Assembly: GCF_014596725.1 (NCBI RefSeq)
Contig: NZ_JACVEG010000001.1
Coordinates: 1,013,215 to 1,077,214 of the forward strand
Direction: 5' to 3'
Source of the DNA: Vibrio sp. Y2-5
Lineage (GTDB): Bacteria; Pseudomonadota; Gammaproteobacteria; Enterobacterales; Vibrionaceae
Length of the DNA: 64,000 bases
The notes beneath the pieces are model-generated. The model had not been told where the DNA came from, searched no databases, and worked only from the letters and a program-made list of their open reading frames with translations. Below, in pieces: positions 1-10,111 of the stretch. Each line of letters begins with the position of its first letter. The stretch's first letter is position 1. The translations under genes were made by a program, and so were the position numbers.

Positions 1-468
1 TGTTTAACCGTTACTCATATCGATGGAAATCGTGTTTCATTCGATTTAATGCAAGAAACACTTAAGCTGACTAACCTAGGTGAGATCGAAGTCGGCTCCA
101 TGGTTAACATCGAAAGAGCAGCTAAATTTGGTGATGAAATTGGTGGGCACACTATGTCTGGTCACATTATGGATACCGCTATCATTAAAGACGTGATTGA
201 AACACCAAACAACAAAACGATTTGGTTTGAACTGTCACCGCAATATATAAAGTATGTTTTGCCGAAAGGATTTATTGGTTTAGATGGCTGCTCGCTGACA
301 ATAGGAGAAGTCAGAGAGAATAGTTTTAATGTTCACCTCATTCCTGAAACGTTACAGAGAACGCTCTTTGGTCAACGAACTGTCGGTGACAAAGTAAATG
401 TTGAGCTTGACCCACAAACTCAGGCGATTGTAGATACCGTTGAACGAGTGCTGGCTACCAAACAATAA
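1..468 (+). CDS. ribE: Riboflavin synthase (alpha subunit), 5' end outside window
   Basis: The last enzyme of riboflavin synthesis; it dismutates two 6,7-dimethyl-8-ribityllumazines to riboflavin. The frame is open from base 1 and begins with CLTVTHIDG, which belongs to the first lumazine-binding barrel, so the true start lies upstream. The second barrel follows with [20 protein letters not shown] and a C-terminal helix ending [16 protein letters not shown], closely like the E. coli enzyme. About 60 N-terminal residues are missing compared with the usual 205-220. Identity is clear; whether this is the operon copy or a stand-alone copy cannot be seen. Confidence 0.95.
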   Translation, partial: CLTVTHIDGNRVSFDLMQETLKLTNLGEIEVGSMVNIERAAKFGDEIGGHTMSGHIMDTAIIKDVIETPNNKTIWFELSPQYIKYVLPKGFIGLDGCSLTIGEVRENSFNVHLIPETLQRTLFGQRTVGDKVNVELDPQTQAIVDTVERVLATKQ

Positions 469-497
469 GTTCTTTGCCAGACCAAAATCAAAAGCGG

Positions 498-701
498 TTA
501 GAAAATTTGTTCGTCATCCGCATCGACTTGAAGTTCTACTATGTCTAATTGCTCATTGATCATCAAATTCATGTGGATCGGATTACAGCATGCCGGGCAG
601 TCATCATAAAACTCTTGGCTGCCATTCGATGAATCCAACGTCACTGGAACATGGTGCCCGCAATGGGGGCATAGAATCGATTTTTGTATGAAGTTTTTCA
701 T
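498..701 (-). CDS. CPXCG-motif cysteine-rich small protein
   Basis: A 67-residue protein with two paired cysteine motifs, CPHCG near residue 11 and CPACC near residue 35, the pattern of the Cys_rich_CPXG family (Pfam PF14255). The motifs suggest one bound zinc; the acidic C-terminus is unassigned. It is convergent with ribE, 29 bases away. The function of the family is not known to me. Confidence 0.8.
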   Translation of the reverse strand: MKNFIQKSILCPHCGHHVPVTLDSSNGSQEFYDDCPACCNPIHMNLMINEQLDIVELQVDADDEQIF

Positions 702-804
702 TTTGATTCTCGCTTTGTTTTTTTGTTGTTCTCAATTTAATAGTAAGACGAGAAGTTGATTCTGAACGAGAAATAAGTGCAATTTTCGACTATGTCACAA
801 AGAA

Positions 805-832
805 AAAAGAGCTAACGTTGTTTAGCTCTTTT
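805..832 (-). terminator. Intrinsic terminator after the ketoamine kinase gene
   Basis: AAAAGAGCTAA at 805-815 pairs with TTAGCTCTTTT at 822-832 around a 6-base loop. The A-rich left flank gives a U-tract on the minus strand, so it fits the end of the minus-strand kinase gene that stops at 873. Confidence 0.75.
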
Positions 833-872
833 CTTGTTTAATTTTAGTAAGATACTTATCTCATCGATAAGT

Positions 873-1739
873 TTAGAACGACAGAATTTTCTTAACTAGA
901 TACTCAGCTTCATCTAAGTAATGACCACCAAAATGATTGTAGTGGTTAAGTATGTGATAGAGGTTATAAATGTCTTTGCGTTCAACATATCCAAATTCTA
1001 AGGGCAGTACTTCTTCATACGCTTGGTAGAACTCAGGCTGAAACCCGCTGAACAGCTCTGTCATAGCAATATCACACTCTCTGTCACCCCAATAAGAGGA
1101 AGGGTCGTAACAGATAGGGCCAATCGGTGAATTTGCGACATTCTCATTCCACAAATTTCCATGAAGCAATGATGGTCGGGGAGTGTGGTTAGCGAGCCTT
1201 TGCTTAATCACTTCAACGAATTCGTCGATGTTAACTAGGTGAATGCCTTTTTCATGCATCAACTGAAGTTGCCAACCAATTCTTTGTTCTGCAAAAAATT
1301 GGCACCATTTTTTGGTCCAATTGTTCGGTTGAACAATACAACCTAAGTAGTTATCGATATCGAAACCGTATTCTTTTTGATCTCCCCATTGATGTAACTT
1401 AGCCAGTTCAAGCCCGAGTTTGAAGCTGTTAGTCGCATCATCAAGAGGTTTGGTAACTAGGTAGTTGAGGATGATAAAAGAATGATCTTTGGTACTGCCA
1501 GTAAGCACATGTTCGGGAACATGAATACTGTCACTCTCTCGTAGAATACGGAGGTTTTCGGTTTCAGCTTCAAAATTCGGTAAAAAATTACGATCATTTA
1601 GCTTCACAAAATACCGCTCTTTACCGTCGGTAATCATATAACTTTCACTAATGTCCCCACCTTGTAATTTTGTTTTCTCAACAAGGTCAAACTGGAACAT
1701 TAAAGTATCGGAGAGTTGTTGGGTGATAGCTTGCCACAT
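873..1739 (-). CDS. Fructosamine/ketoamine kinase family protein (YniA-like)
   Basis: This 288-residue protein fits the fructosamine kinase family (PF03881), which phosphorylates ketoamine sugars on glycated amines to allow their removal. An N-terminal kinase-like lobe contains GGDISESYMI and a YFVKLN strand with a candidate ATP-binding lysine. The C-lobe has LLHGNLWNEN and then CYDPSSYWGDRECDIAM, the usual metal-binding loop region. In the family as I recall it, the first motif is HGDLW with a catalytic aspartate; here the codon is AAT, asparagine. The ATG at 1739 is the first of the frame. Family is confident; activity is less sure because of that residue. Confidence 0.85.
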   Translation of the reverse strand: MWQAITQQLSDTLMFQFDLVEKTKLQGGDISESYMITDGKERYFVKLNDRNFLPNFEAETENLRILRESDSIHVPEHVLTGSTKDHSFIILNYLVTKPLDDATNSFKLGLELAKLHQWGDQKEYGFDIDNYLGCIVQPNNWTKKWCQFFAEQRIGWQLQLMHEKGIHLVNIDEFVEVIKQRLANHTPRPSLLHGNLWNENVANSPIGPICYDPSSYWGDRECDIAMTELFSGFQPEFYQAYEEVLPLEFGYVERKDIYNLYHILNHYNHFGGHYLDEAEYLVKKILSF

Positions 1740-2126
1740 AGTATGAACTCCATGACCGTCTCTTAGTCCGTATTAGTTTAGAACATCCGATGAGACTTTA
1801 CTGAACCGTAAAGCAAATAATTTCATTAACTTAGTTTTGCTATGCAGTTAATCAGCATATTTGTGAACTTACTCATAAAACGTTTCACGAACGATATTGC
1901 CTTTTGATTGAATAGAAAGTCACAATGAGTTTAATAAAATAGTTAAGTCGCTAATTAAGAGCATAAAGCCTATAGCTTTCTTGTACTAAGTTAGATTTTT
2001 ATCAATGAATCGTTTGATATTTCATCAAGCAAACATATCAAATGTGTGAAATTTTCCTCACATGGCTTAGTATTATTGAAGGTACAGTGAGTTACTGGTG
2101 ACGAAGCAGTAAAGCGGAGAATTAAA
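1740..2126. other. Divergent intergenic region, 387 bp
   Basis: AT-rich DNA between the ketoamine kinase gene and the DUF3802 gene, presumably holding both promoters. The only structure I see is a short inverted repeat TGTGA/TCACA at 2045-2062. No small gene is evident. Confidence 0.4.
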
Positions 2127-2468
2127 GTGGTTGTAGAAACCGATGGTTATTTAGCGCTAATAGAACATCTTGCGTTCAACATGGATGTCTTCACCCGTGG
2201 CGGCGACACCGGTGAAGAAAGCGTAGAAGATGTCGTTACTGATATGGTAGCGAGTAACATTATGGCTGTTTTTGAACAAAACCCTGAGCTTCATTCGAGT
2301 GTACGTTTCCAACTTCTTAAAGAAGCGGATTCTGTAGTAGAAGATTTGGGAGAAGTGTTAGCCGGGGTATGGGCAAAACCTGCGACGAATGATCAAATCA
2401 TTTTTCTGGATGAATACATCGCGCTGGTTAAAAATTTATTTGATACAGCAGTAGCGACTTACGATTAA
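2127..2468 (+). CDS. DUF3802 family protein
   Basis: A 113-residue acidic soluble protein starting at GTG, with GCGGAGAA about 5 bases upstream as ribosome binding site. The sequence, with TGEESVEDVVTDM and FEQNPELHSSVRFQLLKEAD, is what I recall for DUF3802 (PF12290), found mainly in Vibrio and relatives. It appears mostly helical, with no membrane segment or catalytic motif. It converges with the NlpC/P60 gene, with one base between the stops. Function unknown. Confidence 0.7.
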   Translation: MVVETDGYLALIEHLAFNMDVFTRGGDTGEESVEDVVTDMVASNIMAVFEQNPELHSSVRFQLLKEADSVVEDLGEVLAGVWAKPATNDQIIFLDEYIALVKNLFDTAVATYD

Positions 2469-2469
2469 A

Positions 2470-3006
2470 TCAATTAGTCATGCTGTCCACTCTCCTGAAT
2501 TGCCAAAATTTGGATGCCCAATAGGGGTTATCAAGACGAGATATGATGACCCCTTGTGATGTGGATGCATGCATGAATCTGAGATTCCCCAAATATACAC
2601 CAACATGATTCGTTGTTTTTGACGTTTTAAAGAAGACTAAATCTCCGTATTTAGCCGCGTTATACTTAACACTCTCACCTATTTTACTTTGTGACTTAGT
2701 CGTTCTTGGCAAAGGTAGCTGCCAAGCATCACGATAGGCTATCTGCACAAATGCCGAGCAATCAATTCCATTTTTATTATTCCCACCTAAACGGTAGGGC
2801 ACGCCTTGCCACTGGTTGTAGACACTAAAAAACGACGCTTCGCGCTCGGCAACTTTTTCAATTCCGGTATTTGAAGATAAAAGGCTTTTGTCTTGAGTTA
2901 TTGAATATTGAGAACTCTGATTTTGAGCACATCCTGTGACCAATGAAAGCATAAAAAACCAAGACAGAGGGCGGTAAATTATTGGTTGTTGAAATAAATT
3001 TGTCAT
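2470..3006 (-). CDS. NlpC/P60 family lipoprotein (cell-wall peptidase)
   Basis: A 178-residue lipoprotein. The N-terminal hydrophobic stretch ends in the lipobox LVTGC near residue 26. The NlpC/P60 domain carries the catalytic cysteine in [10 protein letters not shown], the histidine in NHVGVYLG and the third polar residue in FMHAST. Such enzymes cut gamma-D-glutamyl-diaminopimelate or nearby stem-peptide bonds in peptidoglycan. It resembles MepS/NlpC in size. It is divergent from the chemoreceptor gene with about 57 bases between. Confidence 0.88.
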   Translation of the reverse strand: MTNLFQQPIIYRPLSWFFMLSLVTGCAQNQSSQYSITQDKSLLSSNTGIEKVAEREASFFSVYNQWQGVPYRLGGNNKNGIDCSAFVQIAYRDAWQLPLPRTTKSQSKIGESVKYNAAKYGDLVFFKTSKTTNHVGVYLGNLRFMHASTSQGVIISRLDNPYWASKFWQFRRVDSMTN

Positions 3007-3063
3007 AAAAAATACCTAATATACCGAACGTTATATTTGAACTGGTACTGGACTACCTTTGAA

Positions 3064-5097
3064 ATGAATAATTCTGCCAAGCACCGAATAACGTTTTCGC
3101 TTATTCAAACACTTTCCTTTATTTTTATCACCATAACCATACTTGTCATAGCGCTTTCTGTCACCAGTGTTCGTGGCATAGACAAAATCGGCTATCAATT
3201 TAGTCACTTATCAGAACGAGCATTACCGTTATCAACCAATAATGCTGCGTTAACGCAAAACATTCTTGAACAAGCGAAATACATTGGTTACAGCACCAGA
3301 GTAAAAACCGTTGATGAACTGAATAATATCCGAGCTGAACTATTAACTCTGGATCAAAATGCGGATCTTCGTTTAGAAGAGATGAAAGGAATTACTCAGG
3401 AGTTCGGGACGTTGATTGACCCGACAATACAAGAAGAACTAACAAAAAATATCGATAAGTTTTCTCAGCTTTCCGCTGCAATTACACAGTCACAGCAAAC
3501 TCAGCTTGAGCAAACTGCGAAGATTACCGAACAAGCTACAGGTTTCCGATATGGATTAAGTTCAATTGGACCCGAAATGAACCGTATCGCCTCTTTTTTA
3601 GCTGTGGATAATCCAGAGTCAATGGATGCGGCGAATCGCTTTGTCGCAGCTTCAGGCGTGATGGAAAGCACCTTCCTGCTCTTCATGGTTCAAGAAGATA
3701 TGGAACTGGCGAAAAAAGAGTATAAAGAACTGAAAACGCGTATCTCTGGTTTAGAGCTGGCTTTTGACGATTTCAAAGAGTGGCACCCTGATGTCAATGA
3801 GTTTGCAAGTCTGACTGCGCCTTACCAGATGGTTCTCGACGGGTTTAAATCGGGCGGTATTCTCGATCAGATCATGGTTCGTTTGGAAACCGCACAAACA
3901 CAAAATGCTGATTTTACTCAAGCGGCCTTAATGGCGGATACCATTGCGGCACAACTTTCGACACTGTCTAACATCACCACCAATATCATTCAAACTAAAG
4001 AGCATGAAGTACAAAAAACCATTAGTGATATGACTCTGGCATTGCTTATCGGTGGAGGGGTATTGGTTGCTATCGTTGTGCTCTCTTGGCTTGGTTTACG
4101 TGTTTGGGTAAACAAAGGGATGCGTAACATTACGAAGAATCTAACCTATATGACAGAGCATGATTTCAGTCATACAGCTCAGTTGGTTGGACCTATGGAA
4201 TTCCATAATCTTTCTGAAAAACTTAATCAAGTTATCCAGTCGACTAATGAGTCGTTGACAACCGTCACCTCTAACTGCGAATCGCTTTATCAAACTGCGC
4301 AGTTTAGCCATGACGCGGCGGAGCACTCGAATCATGGATTAACTATCCAGAACGAAGCACTGTTAAGCATGGTCACAACGATAAACCAGCTAGAAGCCTC
4401 GATACGAGAAATCGCAGGGGTGACTAATGATTCCTATACAGATTCGGTTACAGCAGCAGAGCATTCTTCTCAGGGTGTGAAAGCGGTGGAGCAGAATCGT
4501 TACCGACTGGAAGCGTTAGAAGGGTCTTTGAATACCAATGAATCTGCGATGTCTGAGCTGGATACCAGCGTTTCACGCATTAGTGAATTGGTCGATCTCA
4601 TCACTGGCATTGCAGAAAGCACAAACTTACTCGCGCTAAACGCGGCGATCGAGGCTGCACGTGCCGGTGAACATGGTCGTGGTTTTGCCGTGGTTGCAGA
4701 TGAAGTACGTAAACTGGCGAAAGATACAACGCAGCAAACCGGTAGTATTCGTGACATGATGAGTCAGCTTGAGGCGTCTGCTGCGAAATCTCGTCAAGCA
4801 GTGATTGATTCTAGGAATGAAATGGCGTCTGCGCTTCAATCAAGCGAAGAAGTAAAACTGACTTTTGCGGATATCGAAAGTGCTGTGAACCATATCAGAG
4901 CAAGAATAGAGCAGATTTCAGTTGCAACGGAAGAGCAGGAGCGTGCGACCGCGGATGTCAGTCGTTCAATCGTACAAATTTCAGATCAGGCAACACAAAC
5001 AAAGCAGCAGATAGAGTCTATGGTTGACAGCTCGCAACAAGTCTCAGACATCGCAGGACAACAAAAAGCGATGCTTGATAAATATGCTTTGAGCTAA
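3064..5097 (+). CDS. Methyl-accepting chemotaxis protein
   Basis: A chemoreceptor of about 677 residues. An N-terminal membrane helix is followed by a long helical periplasmic domain of about 300 residues, a second helix ([19 protein letters not shown]), a weak HAMP-like linker and the cytoplasmic signalling domain. The hairpin tip reads [19 protein letters not shown], then [15 protein letters not shown], diagnostic of MCPs. The frame can extend to a TTG at 3037, but no ribosome site precedes it; I prefer ATG 3064, where the typical positive N-terminus begins. The ligand is unknown; the sensor is neither Cache nor PAS by eye. Confidence 0.92.
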   Translation: MNNSAKHRITFSLIQTLSFIFITITILVIALSVTSVRGIDKIGYQFSHLSERALPLSTNNAALTQNILEQAKYIGYSTRVKTVDELNNIRAELLTLDQNADLRLEEMKGITQEFGTLIDPTIQEELTKNIDKFSQLSAAITQSQQTQLEQTAKITEQATGFRYGLSSIGPEMNRIASFLAVDNPESMDAANRFVAASGVMESTFLLFMVQEDMELAKKEYKELKTRISGLELAFDDFKEWHPDVNEFASLTAPYQMVLDGFKSGGILDQIMVRLETAQTQNADFTQAALMADTIAAQLSTLSNITTNIIQTKEHEVQKTISDMTLALLIGGGVLVAIVVLSWLGLRVWVNKGMRNITKNLTYMTEHDFSHTAQLVGPMEFHNLSEKLNQVIQSTNESLTTVTSNCESLYQTAQFSHDAAEHSNHGLTIQNEALLSMVTTINQLEASIREIAGVTNDSYTDSVTAAEHSSQGVKAVEQNRYRLEALEGSLNTNESAMSELDTSVSRISELVDLITGIAESTNLLALNAAIEAARAGEHGRGFAVVADEVRKLAKDTTQQTGSIRDMMSQLEASAAKSRQAVIDSRNEMASALQSSEEVKLTFADIESAVNHIRARIEQISVATEEQERATADVSRSIVQISDQATQTKQQIESMVDSSQQVSDIAGQQKAMLDKYALS

Positions 5098-5112
5098 TCA
5101 ACTCGTCACTCT

Positions 5113-5904
5113 CTACTTCTCTCTAAATGGTTGGGTAAGCATTTTATCCAACCATTGTTCTCTAGAACGCTTGAACATCGGTAAGCCAATTCTCATCTCA
5201 TCATGCCCAAAATAAGGCTGAGCGATGTAGGTACCGAACAAGCGATCCCAAATAGATAAGAAAAAACCAAAATTGGAGTGGGTTTCTCGCTCAATGACTG
5301 AGTGGTGAACTCTGTGCATATCTGGCGTTACGATAAGTTTTCGTAGCCAAGCATCGAGTTTTAATGGCAGTCTTGCGTTGCTGTGATTGAACATCGCGCT
5401 AGCGTTTAGCACAACTTCAAATGCAACCACAGCCCAGACTGGCGCACCAATTAAGGTTACCGCTCCGATTTTGATCCACATAGAAATCAATATTTCGATA
5501 GGATGGAACCGTGCCCCAGTAGTCACGTCAATGTCCTGATCAGCATGATGCATGCGATGCAAACGCCAAAGAAAAGGAATACTGTGGAACATGATGTGTT
5601 GCCAATAAATCACACCATCAAGTAACACAACAGAAAAGATAAGCGCCCAGAACGGAGAAATATCCAGCCAGTTCATAAGGCCAAATGAGTGAGCTTCTGC
5701 CCAGCTTGCCGCCGACATGGCGACAACTGGCATCAACAGCGCAATCAACATGCTGTTCAATCCGACTAAACCTAAATTGTTTATCCAGCGAATCGACTTG
5801 CTCTGAGAAAGGTGTTTACGAGGCGCATTTGACTCCCAAAATGCGCAAATAAATAACACAAGAATAAAAAACGCTAGCCTGACGGTTTCTGGTTGGTAGG
5901 ACAT
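5113..5904 (-). CDS. Sterol desaturase / fatty acid hydroxylase family membrane protein
   Basis: A 263-residue membrane enzyme of the di-iron fatty acid hydroxylase superfamily (PF04116). The histidine boxes are visible: HIMFH, then LHRMHH, then a histidine in GARFHPIEI, and HRVHH near the C-terminus. These ligate two irons for oxygen-dependent hydroxylation or desaturation of a lipid. The open frame extends to 6030, but GGAGGTGG lies 3-11 bases before the ATG at 5904, so that start is chosen. The substrate is unknown. It is convergent with the chemoreceptor gene. Confidence 0.88.
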   Translation of the reverse strand: MSYQPETVRLAFFILVLFICAFWESNAPRKHLSQSKSIRWINNLGLVGLNSMLIALLMPVVAMSAASWAEAHSFGLMNWLDISPFWALIFSVVLLDGVIYWQHIMFHSIPFLWRLHRMHHADQDIDVTTGARFHPIEILISMWIKIGAVTLIGAPVWAVVAFEVVLNASAMFNHSNARLPLKLDAWLRKLIVTPDMHRVHHSVIERETHSNFGFFLSIWDRLFGTYIAQPYFGHDEMRIGLPMFKRSREQWLDKMLTQPFREK

Positions 5905-6074
5905 ATCCACCTCCGTGTGGTACCCATTTACGATTTTACAATGTTGATGTAATCCAATCCGTGTCTCCAATTCAAATTGCGCTGGAGAACTCAAGTAACA
6001 GCAGTTAAACTCTGCGCCACTTTTAGTCATTCTAAGTTTTCAGTACTTCTAACGTATCAGTACTTCTACCAAAT

Positions 6075-6806
6075 ATGAGAATCCATGCTTTCCATCGTTT
6101 GTACCAATATCGGCTCGAACGATCAACAAAACCTTTTCTTGCACGCGGATGTAAAATTCAGCGTTGTGCGTATTGTAATGTCGGTCTGACTCATTGCTTG
6201 TGTCAACATCAGCCAAACATTGAGACGCAAGTAGCGGTTTTACTTATTGTTTCTCAGCAGGAAGTCTTTAAGCCGAGTAACACTGGCAGACTTATTGCCG
6301 ACACAGTGAAAGAAACTTATGTCTATCAGTGGAGCCGTACAGATCCTGATTCTCAGATGTTAGATCTTTTACAAAATCCTGCTTACTTTCCAGTTCTCGT
6401 GTTTCCAGCAGAAACGGAAGAAGAACATTCAAGAGTCATGCATGAAGTTGAGAGCATCGCTGCGGGCAAAAAGCCTTTGCTTATCTTTGTTGATGGTAGT
6501 TGGCGTGAAGCAAAAAGAATCGTTCGAAAATCACCTTATCTCGCTGGTTTACCACTGATCTCCATTGAGCCTCAGGTACTTTCACAGTATGTGATGAGAA
6601 AATCAGATAATGAGCAACATCTTGCTACCGCTGAAGTTGCCAGCCTGGTGTTGGACAAGTTTGGTGAACGTCTTGGTGCAGAAACGTTGCGTCTATGGTT
6701 TGAAACGTTCAAAGAAAGCTATCTTCTAGGCAAAACTCGAATCAAACCGAAAGAAGAAAAAACCGCATTGCGAGAGTATTTGCTGTTCAAGCAAAGTTTA
6801 GATTGA
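6075..6806 (+). CDS. DTW domain protein, probable tRNA-uridine aminocarboxypropyltransferase
   Basis: A 243-residue protein with the DTW domain (PF03942), the family of E. coli TapT (YfiP), which adds the acp group to tRNA uridine from S-adenosylmethionine. Seen here are a cysteine cluster CAYCNVGLTHCLC near residue 32, PSNTGRL, and the signature FVDGSWREAKRI with serine in place of the usual threonine of DGTW. No good ribosome site precedes ATG 6075; a slightly different start is possible. Substrate assignment rests on the family. Confidence 0.8.
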   Translation: MRIHAFHRLYQYRLERSTKPFLARGCKIQRCAYCNVGLTHCLCQHQPNIETQVAVLLIVSQQEVFKPSNTGRLIADTVKETYVYQWSRTDPDSQMLDLLQNPAYFPVLVFPAETEEEHSRVMHEVESIAAGKKPLLIFVDGSWREAKRIVRKSPYLAGLPLISIEPQVLSQYVMRKSDNEQHLATAEVASLVLDKFGERLGAETLRLWFETFKESYLLGKTRIKPKEEKTALREYLLFKQSLD

Positions 6807-6920
6807 GACTCAGCACTCAATACTGCTTCACATTTACGCAATCAGTATTTGTAGCCAGATAAATAAGTGTTTGGTCACGGATTGCATAGGGTCTGTTGTG
6901 GATAATAAGCCAATATTTTT

Positions 6921-6946
6921 TAATCGCGAATTAATTGCGCAAATAT
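6921..6946. promoter_or_regulatory. AT-rich imperfect palindrome before nagK, possible NagC/Mlc-type operator
   Basis: TAATCGCGAATTAATTGCGC followed by AAATAT forms an imperfect inverted repeat, about 105 bases before the nagK start. NagC and Mlc operators have CGC/GCG arms in AT-rich flanks, so a sugar-responsive repressor site is plausible. This is an inference from the pattern only. Confidence 0.3.
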
Positions 6947-7050
6947 CAAGAACATACCTAAGCTTTATATCGGTTAACAGATGGCGCAATTGGTGAGTGA
7001 GTCGATTTGAATAATTTCCCTATTACTGGGATAGAGTAGGAGAGGTTTGC

Positions 7051-7965
7051 ATGTATTACGGCTTTGATGTCGGTGGCACTAAGATTGAATTTGGTGCGTT
7101 CAACGAGAAACTTGAACGCGTTGCAACTGAACGTGTTCCGACACCAACGGAAGATTACCAACAACTTGTTGAAACCATTGCTGGCCTAGTTGCTAAATAT
7201 GACGCTGAATTTGGTGTAGAAGGTACGATCGGTTTAGGTTTACCGGGTATGGAAGACGCTGACGATGCAACTGTATTGACAGTAAACGTGCCATCCGCAA
7301 AAGGTAAACCACTACGTGCCGATCTAGAAGCTAAGATTGGTCGTAGCGTAAAAATTGAAAACGATGCGAACTGTTTTGCACTTTCTGAAGCATGGGATGA
7401 TGAACTGAAAGACGAGCTATCAGTACTTGGTTTGATCTTAGGTACTGGATTTGGCGGTGGCCTTATCTATAACGGTAAGGTGTTTTCAGGTCGTAACCAC
7501 GTAGCGGGTGAAATCGGCCATATGCGTCTTCCTATTGATGCATGGTTCCATCTAGGCGGTGATAGTAAAGCACCTCTTCTAGAATGTGGTTGTGGCAATA
7601 AAGGCTGTATGGATAACTATCTTTCAGGTCGAGGTTTTGAGCTGATTTATGCTCACAACAACGGTGAGAAAAAGAAAGCTATCGACATCATCAACGCTTA
7701 TAACGAAGGTGAAGAGAAAGCAGTAAAACATGTTGACCTTTTCATGGAACTACTCGCAATCTGCTTTGGTAACATTTTCACTGCACATGATCCACATGTG
7801 GTTGTTCTTGGTGGTGGTCTATCAAACTTTGAGTTGATTTACCAAGAAGTGCCAAAACGTATTTCTAAACATCTGCTTTCTGTGGCTAAATGTCCGAAAA
7901 TCATCAAAGCCAAACACGGTGATTCAGGCGGCGTACGCGGTGCAGCATTCTTGAACATCAAGTAA
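7051..7965 (+). CDS. nagK: N-acetylglucosamine kinase (ROK family)
   Basis: A 304-residue ROK kinase that phosphorylates cytosolic N-acetylglucosamine, for example from cell-wall or chitin turnover. The N-terminal phosphate loop is [27 protein letters not shown] carries the catalytic aspartate; [10 protein letters not shown] and the ROK signature with GEIGHM follow; the zinc-binding motif is [15 protein letters not shown]. Length and motifs match E. coli NagK. AGGAGAGG lies just before the ATG. It stands alone between its own promoter region and a terminator. Confidence 0.93.
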   Translation: MYYGFDVGGTKIEFGAFNEKLERVATERVPTPTEDYQQLVETIAGLVAKYDAEFGVEGTIGLGLPGMEDADDATVLTVNVPSAKGKPLRADLEAKIGRSVKIENDANCFALSEAWDDELKDELSVLGLILGTGFGGGLIYNGKVFSGRNHVAGEIGHMRLPIDAWFHLGGDSKAPLLECGCGNKGCMDNYLSGRGFELIYAHNNGEKKKAIDIINAYNEGEEKAVKHVDLFMELLAICFGNIFTAHDPHVVVLGGGLSNFELIYQEVPKRISKHLLSVAKCPKIIKAKHGDSGGVRGAAFLNIK

Positions 7966-7985
7966 TGCGGTAGAGAATAAAAACA

Positions 7986-8020
7986 AAGAAGGGCTTGATT
8001 ATTCAAGCCCTTCTTTTTTA
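7986..8020 (+). terminator. Intrinsic terminator between nagK and the DUF2960 gene
   Basis: AAGAAGGGCTTGA pairs perfectly with TCAAGCCCTTCTT around a 4-base loop, followed by a T-run on the plus strand. The A-rich left side may let it serve the convergent gene too. Confidence 0.9.
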
Positions 8021-8031
8021 CTTCTAGTTGC

Positions 8032-8310
8032 TTACTTAACTTGAGGTTTTGGTTTTTTACCCACACCTAAGTTTTCTTTTGGTTTTAAGGTGATGACACC
8101 AAAACCTAGCTTTTTGAAATGGTTGTCGCGATAGTTGCGAACTGCTTTAGAGTCAGAAATTAGTTCTAGCTGCTGCTCCATTTTCAGATAGTCGGTAATG
8201 TCTATGCCTTCTGCTTCAGCGACAGCTTCGTGGATATTTCTGTGCTGTTGGTAAGAGAAAGTCAGCGTCTTCTCTTCGTCTTTGTAGGTATAAATAATCG
8301 TGCGAGCCAT
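8032..8310 (-). CDS. DUF2960 family protein
   Basis: A basic protein of about 92 residues starting MARTIIYTYK. The frame runs upstream to 8331, but CGAGAGAAG precedes the ATG at 8310 at good spacing. The family is what I recall as DUF2960 (PF11173), small soluble proteins of Vibrionales and relatives with conserved LTFSYQQHRNIHEAVAEAE. The C-terminus is lysine-rich. Function unknown. Confidence 0.7.
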   Translation of the reverse strand: MARTIIYTYKDEEKTLTFSYQQHRNIHEAVAEAEGIDITDYLKMEQQLELISDSKAVRNYRDNHFKKLGFGVITLKPKENLGVGKKPKPQVK

Positions 8311-8341
8311 AGCTTCTCTCGTTTGCAGCAAATTCTAAGCG

Positions 8342-10111
8342 CTAGATTCTGCCTTGAAGCGGGATAATTGTCACGCTTTCGCCGACTTTAACTGTGTCTA
8401 CTGCCGGAGATATTTCAATTAAGCAGTTGGCTTCACTCATAGAGCGTAAAATCCCTGAACCTTGTTTGCCTGTCGATTTTACTGTCAGCTGTCCAAGTTC
8501 ATTAAAGCTGTAAATGCCACGAGTGAACTCAGTTCGCCCTTGGCGTGAACGGAGATCTTCTGTTGCAACCGCAGGCACTTTCAATGGATTCCAGTTTACT
8601 TCACCTTGCATTTTACGCAGGGCTGGCTCGACAAAATTAATGAACGAGACCATAACGGCAACCGGATTTCCGGGTAAACCAAAGATAGGTGTATCGTTAA
8701 TTTTTCCGAATGCGAGAGGTCGTCCCGGACGCATGTTGATACGCCAAAATTCTATCGTGCCCAAGGACTCAAGCGCCGACTTAATGAAATCGGCATCACC
8801 GACAGAGACACCACCAGAGGTCAATACAACGTCTGCTGATTGAGAAGCGTTGTTCAAAGCATCAATCATGGATTGCTCATCATCTTCGATGATTCCAAGA
8901 TCTATGGTCTCGCAACCTAAATGAGCTAACAGCCCCATAAGTGTGTATCGATTAGAATCAAATATGTGTGAATCACTGGCAGCTGTGCCTGGAGCCTGAA
9001 CTTCGTTTCCTGTAGAAAAAATAGCGACTTTTAATTTGCGATAAACCGGAGCACCGTTCATTCCCAAAGACGCCAGCATGCCAATTTCAGGTGAAGATAA
9101 ACGCTGACCTATTGGGAAAACGTTCTGGCCTATGGCTAAGTCTTCACCCGCTTGGCGGACATTTTGACCAGCTTTAATTGTTGCGCTGCCAAAAGTCACT
9201 GTTTCGCCAGTTACGATTGCTTGTTCACGCATAATGACAGTGTCAGCACCTTCGGGAACCGCAGCACCAGTCATAATCTTCACAGCCTGACCCTGTTCAA
9301 CAACGTTTGCGTAAACATCGCCAGCCATTATCTCTGCTACAACTTGATAGTATTCTCTATTTAAGTCGTTGCCTCGTATTGCAAAACCATCCATAGCCGA
9401 GTTTCTGTAGCTCGGCACATTGACTGGTGACGTAATGTCTTTCGCCAATACTCGGTTATAGATTTGCGATAAATCGATAGCTTCAATATCTGTCAGAGTC
9501 TGCACACGTTCGAGTATCGCTTGTCGACCTTGTTCTACCGATAAAAAAGAAGGAGACAAGGTATCACAGCTACCCGAGGTTGGTTTTTCTGCGCCAAAAT
9601 CATTGGCGTAATCCACAACAAACTGAGCGATGACATCTAAATCGTTGATGTTGAGCTGCGGCAGTTCGCTTTCAACCACTTCGTCTGCAGCAATCGCAAT
9701 AATGTTTTTATCGTTTGGGTACAACCAAGGTTTATTGAGTTCGTTTCTGTGTAACTCAACTTTGGGAAAGGCAATGTTTTTACAACCTTCGACCAAGATA
9801 ATGTCTAATTTTTCGCTGTCAAAACGGCTAAGCAGATAGTTGAACTCTGCTTCTGCATCCGGAGTTTCCGTCATCATGACATGACGATTACGTGATGCGA
9901 TGAGCATTTGGCTTGCGCCAGCTTTGCGTAATCGATAACTGTCTTTGCCCGGAATATCTACATCAAAGTCATGATGAGCATGTTTTAAAACACCTAAGCG
10001 AAGCCCCGCATTCGTTAATTTAGGAATGAGCGCTTCGAGCAATGTCGTCTTGCCAGTTCCTGAGTATGCGGCGAAACCTAATAAAGGCAGAGAAGGGCGT
10101 TGAGGACTCAT
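8342..10111 (-). CDS. Fused MobB (GTP-binding adaptor) - MoeA (molybdopterin molybdotransferase)
   Basis: A 589-residue fusion of two molybdenum cofactor proteins. Residues 1 to about 165 are MobB: P-loop [15 protein letters not shown], then [11 protein letters not shown] and ILVEGCKN. From about 190 to the end is MoeA, which inserts metal into adenylylated molybdopterin: [47 protein letters not shown] and [10 protein letters not shown]. The two are separate genes in E. coli. It overlaps mobA by 4 bases at the end of the tup operon, so metal uptake, metal insertion and nucleotide attachment are co-transcribed. Confidence 0.93.
   Translation of the reverse strand: MSPQRPSLPLLGFAAYSGTGKTTLLEALIPKLTNAGLRLGVLKHAHHDFDVDIPGKDSYRLRKAGASQMLIASRNRHVMMTETPDAEAEFNYLLSRFDSEKLDIILVEGCKNIAFPKVELHRNELNKPWLYPNDKNIIAIAADEVVESELPQLNINDLDVIAQFVVDYANDFGAEKPTSGSCDTLSPSFLSVEQGRQAILERVQTLTDIEAIDLSQIYNRVLAKDITSPVNVPSYRNSAMDGFAIRGNDLNREYYQVVAEIMAGDVYANVVEQGQAVKIMTGAAVPEGADTVIMREQAIVTGETVTFGSATIKAGQNVRQAGEDLAIGQNVFPIGQRLSSPEIGMLASLGMNGAPVYRKLKVAIFSTGNEVQAPGTAASDSHIFDSNRYTLMGLLAHLGCETIDLGIIEDDEQSMIDALNNASQSADVVLTSGGVSVGDADFIKSALESLGTIEFWRINMRPGRPLAFGKINDTPIFGLPGNPVAVMVSFINFVEPALRKMQGEVNWNPLKVPAVATEDLRSRQGRTEFTRGIYSFNELGQLTVKSTGKQGSGILRSMSEANCLIEISPAVDTVKVGESVTIIPLQGRI

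Noticed and set aside
2045..2062. TGTGA...TCACA, a possible CRP site before the DUF3802 gene
   Set aside because: The spacer is 8 bases in place of the 6 that CRP requires.
3037..3063. TTG start for the first chemoreceptor
   Set aside because: No ribosome site before it, and it adds an atypical aromatic extension; ATG 3064 fits better.
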